A DNA stretch of 11,655 nucleotides from an uncultured Lachnospiraceae bacterium (lineage in GTDB: Bacteria; Bacillota; Clostridia; Lachnospirales; Lachnospiraceae): assembly GCA_900313745.1 (NCBI GenBank), contig OMSM01000169.1:1-11655 (forward strand), written 5' to 3'. Position 1 is the stretch's first letter; every line of letters starts with the position of its first letter. The position numbers and the translations under genes are program-made. The notes under the pieces are model-generated. The model was not told the origin of the DNA and searched no databases. It worked only from the letters and a program-made list of their open reading frames with translations. Below, one piece after another: positions 1 to 7,243 of the stretch.

Positions 1-41
1 TCCCGTGTTCAGTTTTACTTATGCGCAGGCAGAAGTCAAGG

Positions 42-143
42 GTGCCGGGGGACGGTTCTCCGGCAAATTGTCAGACAACTGACCAGGGGACGGTTCTCTG
101 GCAAGTTGTCAGAAAACTCGCCAGAGAACCGTCCCCTGGCACC
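42..143. repeat. REP/BIME-like palindromic repeat, GGGGACGGTTCTC family
   Basis: Two direct copies of a unit beginning GGGGACGGTTCTC (at 48 and 86, 38 bases apart) are followed by an inverted copy. Bases 83-102 and 120-139 are exact reverse complements (20 of 20), giving a strong hairpin with a 17-base loop. The first copy (42-60) can also pair with 124-143 with about one mismatch. Each unit also holds a small palindrome around TTGTCAGA (68-78 and 104-118). From memory, repeats with this core occur many times in Clostridia genomes, often near IS200-like REP-associated (RAYT) transposases; no such transposase gene is visible here. The repeat ends only a few bases before the ribosome site of the next gene, so it would lie in that gene's 5' leader if transcription starts upstream. 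Confidence 0.75.
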
Positions 144-156
144 CGGGAGGTCTTAT

Positions 157-582
157 ATGATTGAGAGATATGAAAACTATCTGGGTCTTAAGGATTCCGT
201 GTCCTTTGAGGAGGCCGTGGAGATTTACGGCAGAATCGCGGAGCAGCTTGCTGATTCCTGCGAGGGAGCGGAGATTTTTGAGGAGTACGTCGCTGCTGCT
301 GTGGACTACGCGAAAGTGCGGTCGGGATGGCTGCTGTTAAGCCGCCGGGAGAAGGAGGAGCAGGACAGCCGGAGGACCGCGCTTCACGACCGGTCGATCA
401 TCACGCTGAATATCCTTGCCCGGTGGATGAACATGGAAGGAAAGGACTGTACCTGGCGGGACGCCCTTGGCGACAGTACCTGGCGAATGAACGACTACGA
501 CGTGAAGAAGGAAATCCACAGGAAGAGGATTGGCGATTTCAACTGCTACGCCGCACTGTTTTACGGACTGAACGCAAGGTAG
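157..582 (+). CDS. Hypothetical protein, 141 aa
   Basis: This is a small soluble protein with no signal peptide or membrane segment. The ATG at 157 is preferred because GGGAGG (145-150) stands at good spacing before it. The longer reading from a TTG at 106 would translate part of the palindromic repeat and is unlikely. The protein is mostly helical and charged. A central part reads LLSRREKEEQD, then a segment with SIITLNILARWM, and the end has KRIGDFNCYAALFYGLNAR. That pattern reminds me of small uncharacterised Clostridia proteins of the DUF3232 type, but this is from memory and weak. It stands alone between the repeat and a larger unknown gene 112 bases downstream, so context gives no function. 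No convincing terminator follows; a 5-bp GC hairpin at 591-605 lacks an adjacent T-run. Confidence 0.7.
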   Translation: MIERYENYLGLKDSVSFEEAVEIYGRIAEQLADSCEGAEIFEEYVAAAVDYAKVRSGWLLLSRREKEEQDSRRTALHDRSIITLNILARWMNMEGKDCTWRDALGDSTWRMNDYDVKKEIHRKRIGDFNCYAALFYGLNAR

Positions 583-624
583 GCGAAAGAGCCGCAGAGC
601 GCGGCTTCCGGCGGCGCGAACAGA

Positions 625-653
625 TTTTTATTTATTATCCAATGTGGTATTCT
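625..653 (+). promoter_or_regulatory. Possible promoter for the 755-aa gene
   Basis: An AT-rich island in an otherwise GC-rich stretch carries TATTCT at 648-653, with TG at 645-646 placed as in an extended -10 box. TTTTTA lies 17 bases upstream at 625-630 as a poor -35. The start codon of the next gene is about 40 bases further on. The match to the sigma-70/SigA consensus is weak on the -35 side. Confidence 0.3.
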
Positions 654-694
654 TTCCATAAAGACAGCGCTTAGCAGGGAAAGGAAGTCAGCTG

Positions 695-2962
695 ATGCCG
701 GGCCAGGTTGCTTTTAAGGATTACATTCAGAAATACAAATACGGAGATCCCATCAATTCCGGCTTCGTCAGGCAGCTGTCGGATGAATATCTCAATAATC
801 CTGCCCAAAACGACAAGGACAGGGAGCTGATCAATGCCTACCACACCGGCGAAGTCAGCAATCTGGAGGTGATCGCCCACTCCGGAGAAATGCTCAACAA
901 GCGTGTTCTTCTTGGAATGCGCCGCTTCGATGAGGAGATGGGCGCGGAATTCGGTGAAGCCTGGACCAGTACGGAGGGCCTTCCCTACGGAAAAAGGCTC
1001 GACGCTTTCTTTGCCGATCCGTCAGTCGACAGGCAGCATTTCCGCGATTTCCTCGACGCCCGCGCTATGGACGCGTTCTTCCGTGCAGGTATGAGCAGCA
1101 TCGCCAACATGGGCGTGAAGAGCATCAGCGGTGTTGACCCGGACAATTACAAGGGGTGCAATCAGTTGTACAACGAGGACGGGCTGCTCAGCGCAAGGCT
1201 CTTTGAGGATACCCTTGCACCGGTATCTCCGGAGCACATGGCCAATCTTTCGGAAGCGGTCGGAGAAGACGAGGCCCGCCGCATGGCAAAACTTAACGAG
1301 GAGCAGCAGCTGATGTTTGCCCGCTCCATGTTCGCGATGCAGCTGGGAGGCGTGGATTTAAAACTCATAAAGGGAGGTTCCCAGGCTCAGACGGAGGACG
1401 AGACGATGGGCAACCTTCTCGCCCACGGCGGCAGGGTCATGTTCACGCTTCCGCCCGGCAGTGCCGAGGAGCAGGACAATATGCTCAATTCCATCGTCGG
1501 TGAGGGCCGCGGCGTATTTGCCGGAACCCGGAAGCGCAGCGCGGCCACCCATGCAGTCGATGCGAAAGTAGTGGGGCCGGACGGAAAAGTTCTCTCCTTC
1601 GCAAAAGAGAGCAGGGGAACGACGCTGTCCGACAACTACGGAATGAACTTCGCCGCCGGCGGCCTCGGCAGGAAAATTGACAATGGTAAAACCGTGACAA
1701 ATGACGGAATGGACGGGCATGCCTATCTGAAGGTCCAGCCGGGTGATGAGAGGAAGTGCGGGCAGATCCTGCTCGGGCTTGAGACCTCGGAGCCCGGCAA
1801 GGCCAACAAGCTTGGCCTCATGCATGACTGGCACGCAAAAAGCGCCGTACAGAGTCCCTTCCGCTCCAGCAAGTTTGTTCCGGGAGCAAAATACGGCGGC
1901 CGTGAGGTCGATCTCTCGAATCTCTCGCCGCAGACGCTCCGGACCGTCATGAACCGCTTTGACAGACGCTGCCGCGAACTGCAGATGCGTGGGGATACGG
2001 CCGGACTTAAGGAAATGAATTCCCTTTTGTGCGGGAAGGCGATGGGACAGGACAAGCTGGAGGATTTTCTGCATACCCAGCTTGGGTTTTCCAAAGAGAG
2101 CGCGAAATCCATCGTGCGCGACGCGCGGGGCTATGGCCTTATGCCGGGGAGAAACCGCCCGGAGAACGAGAAGTTCCGGGTGCCTGAGAATGAAAGGGCG
2201 GCGGACTTAAGGCTTAACCGCGCCGCAGCCGCTGAGGCAGCGCTGAACATCAATTCTTCCGCCCAGGCAAAGACCGACCCCGCCGGTGCGCAGGAGAACG
2301 CACTCGCATCCGAGGGGAAGCTCCGGGAAATGCGGGAGCGGCTCGAGTCGCTCGGGACCCGCAAAAAGCTGGGTTCCGACTCAAAGGAGTACGAAAAACT
2401 GAAGACTGCCGCAGAGGAGCTCTACAGCAGCATGAAGAAGCTGAAGGATCCGGAAGGTCCCAAAGGCGAGGAGCGCCGGAAGCTTCTTGAGACGATCGGG
2501 AAGCAGGCGGAAGAAGTGGAAGGCCTTGCACACGAGTACGCGCGTATCCGCGGAAAGAACAGGGAAAACCCCAGCTTTTCCACGGTCGCCGGAGCGGAGA
2601 GATATCACTCGGCGCGCGGAATTGAGTCGCTCGCCCGCCAGATGACACAGGAGATCGAACTCGTGCGGGAGGCGGCCAGGGAGATGGCCGGCCCTGCGAA
2701 CAGCAATACGCAGATAAACGCCGGCTCCGGCGGCCGGCAGAACCAGGCGGCGGAGCCGGGAGCACAGGCCGCAGACCGCAAGGAGGAAAAGGTCCGGTCC
2801 TTCTCGAATTTTGAGGATTTCATGGCAAATTACACTGCAAAGAATCCCGGCGCACTTAAGGAAGGCAAAACCGGTGAGCGCAGGCCGGTCCGCCCGGCCG
2901 CGCAGAGAAATAACCAGCTGCATCCGCCCGTGAAGAACGGCCGGCAGTACGGGAATTATTGA
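695..2962 (+). CDS. Large protein of unknown function, 755 aa, with helical charged C-terminal region
   Basis: I do not recognise this family. The ATG at 695 has an AGGAAG ribosome site (682-687). There is no signal peptide and no hydrophobic membrane segment, so the product is probably cytoplasmic. The N-terminal 230 residues look helical and acidic. Residues about 240-400 are rich in Gly and Asn and look like a folded mixed domain (AHGGRVMFTLPPG near 243-255, NYGMNFAAGGLGRK near 314-327, GLMHDWHAKS near 374-383, then KYGGREVDLSNL near 399-410). Residues about 410-480 are helical. Residues about 500-665 are rich in Ala, Glu, Lys and Arg and may form coiled coils. Residues 666-755 are polar, rich in Gly, Gln, Asn and Pro, with a basic tail ending GRQYGNY. 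Five Cys are scattered without a metal-site pattern. Codon use resembles the neighbours. The stop is one base from the stop of the convergent pncB gene. Confidence 0.8.
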   Translation: MPGQVAFKDYIQKYKYGDPINSGFVRQLSDEYLNNPAQNDKDRELINAYHTGEVSNLEVIAHSGEMLNKRVLLGMRRFDEEMGAEFGEAWTSTEGLPYGKRLDAFFADPSVDRQHFRDFLDARAMDAFFRAGMSSIANMGVKSISGVDPDNYKGCNQLYNEDGLLSARLFEDTLAPVSPEHMANLSEAVGEDEARRMAKLNEEQQLMFARSMFAMQLGGVDLKLIKGGSQAQTEDETMGNLLAHGGRVMFTLPPGSAEEQDNMLNSIVGEGRGVFAGTRKRSAATHAVDAKVVGPDGKVLSFAKESRGTTLSDNYGMNFAAGGLGRKIDNGKTVTNDGMDGHAYLKVQPGDERKCGQILLGLETSEPGKANKLGLMHDWHAKSAVQSPFRSSKFVPGAKYGGREVDLSNLSPQTLRTVMNRFDRRCRELQMRGDTAGLKEMNSLLCGKAMGQDKLEDFLHTQLGFSKESAKSIVRDARGYGLMPGRNRPENEKFRVPENERAADLRLNRAAAAEAALNINSSAQAKTDPAGAQENALASEGKLREMRERLESLGTRKKLGSDSKEYEKLKTAAEELYSSMKKLKDPEGPKGEERRKLLETIGKQAEEVEGLAHEYARIRGKNRENPSFSTVAGAERYHSARGIESLARQMTQEIELVREAAREMAGPANSNTQINAGSGGRQNQAAEPGAQAADRKEEKVRSFSNFEDFMANYTAKNPGALKEGKTGERRPVRPAAQRNNQLHPPVKNGRQYGNY

Positions 2963-2963
2963 A

Positions 2964-4502
2964 TTACAGATTTCTCTCCGCGACCTCATCCAGCAGCGCG
3001 ATCTTGATGTCGTAGAGCTTCGGAGAAAGGTCCACATAGACCTGGTGAGGATTGACAAGACGCCTCGATTCCTCCCAGAGGGTGTTCTGCTCCTTTATGC
3101 AGTAGTCGCGGATCTCCATGGTGGCAGGCGATTCGTAGACCCGCTTTCCGTTCTTGAAGAGCGGGATCATCAGCTCGCGAAGCCGGAACTCGCCGGGCTT
3201 CAGCCTTGTCTTCTTCCAGGGCTCCAGGGGATCGAAGAGCAGAAGGTCCTCATCCTCAGAGAAAAACTCATCCGCAAGGCAGATCAAGTCCGCCTTGATC
3301 TTGCCGCTGTCTGCCTCATAAACCCGGTAGATCTTCTTGTTGCCGGGATTGGTGATCTTCTCGGAATTCTCCGACACCTTGATCTTGGGAATAAACTTCA
3401 GCGAATTCAGATCAATGCCGTCAGGCTGCGGGTTTTCCGCCCCGGCCTGAGCGCCCCGGCAGCCTGCGTCAGCAAGCTGCGAAGTGTCCGCGATAGCGGA
3501 CAGTTTATACACGCCGCCGAAGCTTGGATTGTCCTTCGCGGTGATAAGATGCGTTCCGACGCCCCAGGAATTGATCGCCGCCCCCTGGTTCTTCAGCGAA
3601 TCGATGAGGTACTCGTCGAGGTCGTTGGAGGCGGAGATGATCGCGTCCGTAAATCCCGCCTCGTCCAGCATTGCGCGCGCTTTCTTGGAGAGATACGCTA
3701 GATCGCCCGAATCCAGGCGGATACCGTAGCCCTTGAGCTCGACGCCCTTGTCCTTCATGTACCGGAAGGTCTTTATCGCGTTCGGCACGCCCGATTTTAA
3801 GGTGTCATAGGTGTCGACGAGCAGGATGCATCCCTTCGGGTAAAGGTCCGCATAAGTTTTGAAGGCGGTGAGCTCATCCGGAAAACTCATGATCCACGAG
3901 TGGGCGTGGGTCCCCTTGACCGGAATGTTGAAAAGCTGGCCGCAGAGCACGTTGGACGTCCCGACGCAGCCCGCGATCACCGCAGCCCTGGCCCCGTAGG
4001 TCCCTGCATCGGGTCCCTGCGCGCGCCTTAAGCCGAACTCCATAATTCCGTCGCCCCGGGCGGCGTAGCAGATGCGGGCGGCCTTGGTTGCGATGAGGCT
4101 CTGGTGATTGATGATGTTAAGGATCGCCGTCTCCACCAGCTGTGCCTGCATGATGGGCGCGATGACCTTGACCAGCGGCTCCCTCGGGAAAATCAGCGAG
4201 CCCTCGGGGATGGCGTAGATGTCCCCTGTGAACCTGAAGTCCGCGAGGTAATCCAGGAAGTCGGCGTCAAAAATGCCCAGGGACCGGAGGTACTCGATGT
4301 CCTGCGAGGAGAAATGCAGTTCCTCGATGTAGCGCATCAGCTGCTCCACGCCGCACATGATCGCGTACCCGCCGCCGCAGGGGTTGCTGCGGTAAAACAT
4401 ATCGAAGACGACAGTTTTGTTCTCGTCCTTGTGCTTGAAATAGCCCTGCATCATGGTCAGCTCGTAGAGATCGGTGAGCAGAGTCAGATTTTGTCTGTCC
4501 AT
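2964..4502 (-). CDS. pncB: Nicotinate phosphoribosyltransferase
   Basis: The enzyme joins nicotinate to PRPP, with ATP hydrolysis, to make nicotinate mononucleotide, the entry step of the Preiss-Handler route of NAD salvage; it acts in the cytoplasm. The product is 512 aa, near the family's usual length. Family motifs are clear: the N-terminus NLTLLTDLYELTMMQGYF, FDMFYRSNP (33-41), FGLRRAQGPDAGTYGARAA (156-174), GTSNV (181-185), GTHAHSWIMSFPDELTAF (197-214) holding the conserved histidines, RLDSGDLAYLSK (262-273) and KIKVSENSEKITNPG (373-387). The ATG at 4502 follows AAGGAAGGG on the minus strand. A segment around residues 341-366, rich in Ala, Gly and Asp, sits between the YKL strand and the IPKIKVSE motif and is longer than I expect. 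The gene is convergent with the unknown gene at 695-2962 and divergent from the Smr gene. Confidence 0.95.
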   Translation of the reverse strand: MDRQNLTLLTDLYELTMMQGYFKHKDENKTVVFDMFYRSNPCGGGYAIMCGVEQLMRYIEELHFSSQDIEYLRSLGIFDADFLDYLADFRFTGDIYAIPEGSLIFPREPLVKVIAPIMQAQLVETAILNIINHQSLIATKAARICYAARGDGIMEFGLRRAQGPDAGTYGARAAVIAGCVGTSNVLCGQLFNIPVKGTHAHSWIMSFPDELTAFKTYADLYPKGCILLVDTYDTLKSGVPNAIKTFRYMKDKGVELKGYGIRLDSGDLAYLSKKARAMLDEAGFTDAIISASNDLDEYLIDSLKNQGAAINSWGVGTHLITAKDNPSFGGVYKLSAIADTSQLADAGCRGAQAGAENPQPDGIDLNSLKFIPKIKVSENSEKITNPGNKKIYRVYEADSGKIKADLICLADEFFSEDEDLLLFDPLEPWKKTRLKPGEFRLRELMIPLFKNGKRVYESPATMEIRDYCIKEQNTLWEESRRLVNPHQVYVDLSPKLYDIKIALLDEVAERNL

Positions 4503-4524
4503 GTTTTTCCCTTCCTTTTGTGAG

Positions 4525-4530
4525 TATAAT
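4525..4530 (+). promoter_or_regulatory. Possible -10 box in the divergent pncB/Smr intergenic region
   Basis: A perfect TATAAT lies on the + strand at 4525-4530 in the 147-base gap between the divergent pncB and Smr-domain genes. No good -35 is found 16-18 bases upstream, where the pncB start region lies. On the minus strand the same area reads TATACT (4523-4528), which could instead serve pncB, again without a good -35. The rest of the gap (4531-4637) shows another AT-rich spot, ATAATA at 4571-4576. At least one promoter must be near here if these genes are transcribed separately, but which box is used cannot be decided. Confidence 0.3.
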
Positions 4531-4649
4531 GCTTAAGGAACGGCTGACGCCGGATAAAGCTCTTCCCTAAATAATAGCACAGTTCACCGTTCCGGCAGAA
4601 GACTGGGTGCGGGGACAGGATGCGAAGCGGCGATGCCGGGAGGGATGAT

Positions 4650-4898
4650 ATGAGTGAAGCGTTTATGCAGGTTGACCTCCACGGGCTCCGCACCGGGGAG
4701 GCCGTTAAGGTGATCGACAAAGCAATCCGGAGCGCAGGAACGACGACATATCACATACGGCTGATCCACGGGTATAACCGGGGAACCAGCCTGAGAAACA
4801 TGATTTACGACGAGTACCGGTATGATCCGAGGGTGAAGCGGATCATTCCCGGGGACAATCCCGGAATTACGGTGCTTGTGCTTCGTGAGCTGTATTAG
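4650..4898 (+). CDS. Minimal stand-alone Smr-domain protein, 82 aa
   Basis: The product is almost exactly one Smr (small MutS-related) domain. It has the two hallmark motifs: VDLHGL (residues 8-13) near the start and LIHGYNRGTSLR (38-49) in the middle, followed by a short C-terminal strand segment ending VLVLREL. Smr domains bind or cut nucleic acids, and several act on RNA or branched DNA; which applies here is unknown. The ATG at 4650 is chosen because GGGAGGG (4638-4644) stands 5 bases before it. An in-frame ATG at 4620 would add 10 residues without an equally good ribosome site. The tex gene starts 107 bases downstream on the same strand, so the two may be one transcript. In MutS2 the domain is the C-terminal part of a large protein; here it stands alone, a form common in Firmicutes. 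Confidence 0.85.
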   Translation: MSEAFMQVDLHGLRTGEAVKVIDKAIRSAGTTTYHIRLIHGYNRGTSLRNMIYDEYRYDPRVKRIIPGDNPGITVLVLRELY

Positions 4899-5005
4899 GC
4901 GGGAATCGGAGTGCCGCCGCGGGGCTTTAGCCGGGCGGGGCTGTTATGCCACGGGAGCTGTGCCTTCCGCCGCAGCCGCAATAAGTTTTATCAGGAGAAA
5001 GACGA

Positions 5006-7243
5006 ATGGATATTATCAGGAAGATCACGGAATCGCTGGGAGTGCGGCGCACTCAGGTGGAGGCTGCAGTGCGGCTTATTGACGAGGGAAACACCATCCC
5101 CTTCATCGCCCGGTACCGCAAGGAGGCCACAGGCGAGCTGCATGACGACCAGTTAAGGACGCTGGGCGAGCAGCTCGCTTACTTAAGAGGGCTGGAGGAG
5201 CGCCGGGAGACGGTGCTTTCGTCCATAGAGGAGCAGGGAAAACTGACCCCGGAGCTGAGAGCGGAGATCGAGGCCGCGGAGACCCTGGTCGCCCTGGAGG
5301 ACCTTTACCTTCCCTATCGCCCGAAGAGGCGCACCAGAGCAGGCATCGCGAAGGAGAGGGGGCTGGAGCCCCTGGCGTCACTGATTCTTCTGCAGCAGGC
5401 AGACAGGCCGCTGCAGGAGCTTGCCGCGCCTTACGTGAACCCGGAGAAAGAGGTGCCGGATGCCGAAGCAGCCGTCAGCGGGGCGCGGGACATCATCGCC
5501 GAGTCGCTCTCCGACAGCGCGGAGCACCGCGGCTGGATCCGGGATCTTACCTGGAACAGGGGACTAATTGTGACTTCGGAGAAGAAGGAGACCGCGAGGG
5601 CAAAGAAAGCCTCCTCCGGTGATGCGGAGGACGGTGCCGCGAAAGCAAAGGCAAAATCCGCTCCGGATACGGGAAAAGCCGGCCGCAGGGCCGTCTACGA
5701 GATGTACTTTGACTTCAGTGAGCCCATCGCAAAACTCCCGGGCCACCGCACACTGGCAATCAACCGCGGCGAGGCGGAGAAATATCTCACGGTGAAGCTG
5801 GAAGCGCCGGAGGAGGAGATTGTCGAAAGGCTCACCGCAATGACCCTCACCCCCGCAGGGGAGAAGAACCCGTATACCCGCCCGGTGATCGAAGAGGCGG
5901 CAAAGGACGCCTACGACAGGCTGATCGCGCCGGCCATCGAGAGGGAGCTGAGAAACCGGCTCACCGAGGAGGCGGAGGAAGGCGCGATGAAGGTCTTCAA
6001 GAGCAACCTTGAGCAGCTGCTCATGCAGCAGCCGGTAGCAGGGAAGACCGTACTCGGCTGGGACCCCGCCTTCCGCACCGGCTGCAAGCTCGCGGTGGTC
6101 GATCCCACGGGCAAGGTGCTGGACACGACGGTAATCTACCCCACCGCGCCGCAGAACAAGGTGGAGGAGTCCCTCCGCACCCTGAAAGCGCTGATAAAGA
6201 AATACAACATCGACCTCATCAGCCTGGGCAACGGCACCGCGTCCAGGGAGTCGGAGCAGGTGATCACCAGGCTCATCAAGGAGCTGGACCGCCCGCTTTC
6301 CTACGCAATCGTCAACGAGGCCGGCGCCTCGGTCTACAGCGCGAGCGCCCTCGGGACAGAGGAGTTCCCCGGATTTGACGTCGGGCAGCGCTCGGCGGCA
6401 TCCATGGCCCGCAGGCTCCAGGATCCGCTCTCCGAGCTGGTCAAGGTAGATCCGAAGGCCATCGGGGTCGGCCAGTATCAGCACGACATGAATGAGAAGC
6501 GGCTTGCCGAGACCCTTGGCGGCGTGGTCGAGGACTGTGTAAACCGCGTGGGAGTGGACGTCAATACCGCGTCTTTCTCGCTGCTTTCCTACGTTTCCGG
6601 CATAACCTCCTCGCTGGCGAAGAACATCGTCGCCTACCGCGAGGCCAACGGCCGGTTCCGGAACCGCAGGGAGCTGCTCAAGGTGGCAAAACTCGGCCCG
6701 AAGGCCTTCGAGCAATGCGCGGGATTCCTGCGCATCGCCGGCGGGACGGAGCCGCTCGACGCGACGGCTGTCCACCCGGAGAGCTACGATGCGGTCAGGA
6801 CACTCTTTGCGGAACTTAAGGTCAGCGACGACCTCACCAGTTTTGCCCTGGTTCCTGCTCTTGTGAGAGATAAGAAGCGGACCGCGGAGAGGATCGGCAT
6901 CGGCGAGATCACACTCGCGGACATCCTGAAGGAGCTCGCCGCGCCGGGCCGTGATCCCAGGGAGGACGCACCGGCGCCGGTTTTGCGGCACGACGTTCTC
7001 TCCATGGAGGACCTCGTGCCCGGGATGAAGCTCAAGGGCACGGTGCGCAATATCGTGGATTTCGGCGCGTTCGTGGACATCGGCGTCCACCAGGACGGCC
7101 TCGTGCACATCTCCAGGCTGTCGGACCGGTTCATCAGGCATCCGCTGGAGGTTGTCAAGGTCGGTGATGTGGTCGATGTCACCGTGGTGTCCGTCGACCC
7201 AGCGAAGAAGCGCATCGCGCTGTCGATGAACGGGAAGAACTGA
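5006..7243 (+). CDS. tex: Tex, RNA-binding transcriptional accessory protein
   Basis: Tex is a cytoplasmic nucleic-acid-binding protein related to eukaryotic Spt6; its exact job in most bacteria is unclear. The product is 745 aa, as usual. The N-terminal helical region carries the signature NTIPFIARYRKEATGELHD (30-48) and LEDLYLPYRPKRRTRA (95-110). A YqgF/RNase H-like domain begins near residue 347 (VLGWDPAFRTGCKLAVVD). Further on come GVGQYQHDMNEKRL (about 489-502) and a helix-hairpin-helix region (about 518-580; VNTASFSLLSYVSGI, NGRFRNRRELLKV). An S1 RNA-binding domain closes the protein (about 672-742; GTVRNIVDFGAFVDIGVHQD). The ATG at 5006 follows AGGAG at 4993-4997. Residues about 191-227 form a Lys/Ala-rich, probably disordered loop that looks like an insertion. 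The stop TGA shares its last base with the ATG of the next gene, indicating translational coupling to a dehydratase subunit. Confidence 0.97.
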   Translation: MDIIRKITESLGVRRTQVEAAVRLIDEGNTIPFIARYRKEATGELHDDQLRTLGEQLAYLRGLEERRETVLSSIEEQGKLTPELRAEIEAAETLVALEDLYLPYRPKRRTRAGIAKERGLEPLASLILLQQADRPLQELAAPYVNPEKEVPDAEAAVSGARDIIAESLSDSAEHRGWIRDLTWNRGLIVTSEKKETARAKKASSGDAEDGAAKAKAKSAPDTGKAGRRAVYEMYFDFSEPIAKLPGHRTLAINRGEAEKYLTVKLEAPEEEIVERLTAMTLTPAGEKNPYTRPVIEEAAKDAYDRLIAPAIERELRNRLTEEAEEGAMKVFKSNLEQLLMQQPVAGKTVLGWDPAFRTGCKLAVVDPTGKVLDTTVIYPTAPQNKVEESLRTLKALIKKYNIDLISLGNGTASRESEQVITRLIKELDRPLSYAIVNEAGASVYSASALGTEEFPGFDVGQRSAASMARRLQDPLSELVKVDPKAIGVGQYQHDMNEKRLAETLGGVVEDCVNRVGVDVNTASFSLLSYVSGITSSLAKNIVAYREANGRFRNRRELLKVAKLGPKAFEQCAGFLRIAGGTEPLDATAVHPESYDAVRTLFAELKVSDDLTSFALVPALVRDKKRTAERIGIGEITLADILKELAAPGRDPREDAPAPVLRHDVLSMEDLVPGMKLKGTVRNIVDFGAFVDIGVHQDGLVHISRLSDRFIRHPLEVVKVGDVVDVTVVSVDPAKKRIALSMNGKN

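Noticed and set aside
106..156. N-terminal extension of the 141-aa protein starting at TTG 106
   Set aside because: These 17 codons lie in the palindromic repeat, while the ATG at 157 has its own ribosome site.
591..605. Terminator after the 141-aa gene
   Set aside because: A 5-bp GC stem exists, but the T-rich stretch comes some 20 bases later, so it does not fit an intrinsic terminator.
1358..2074. A 238-codon open frame on the minus strand opposite the 755-aa gene
   Set aside because: It has no motif or convincing ribosome site, and the + strand frame is far longer with codon use matching the neighbours.
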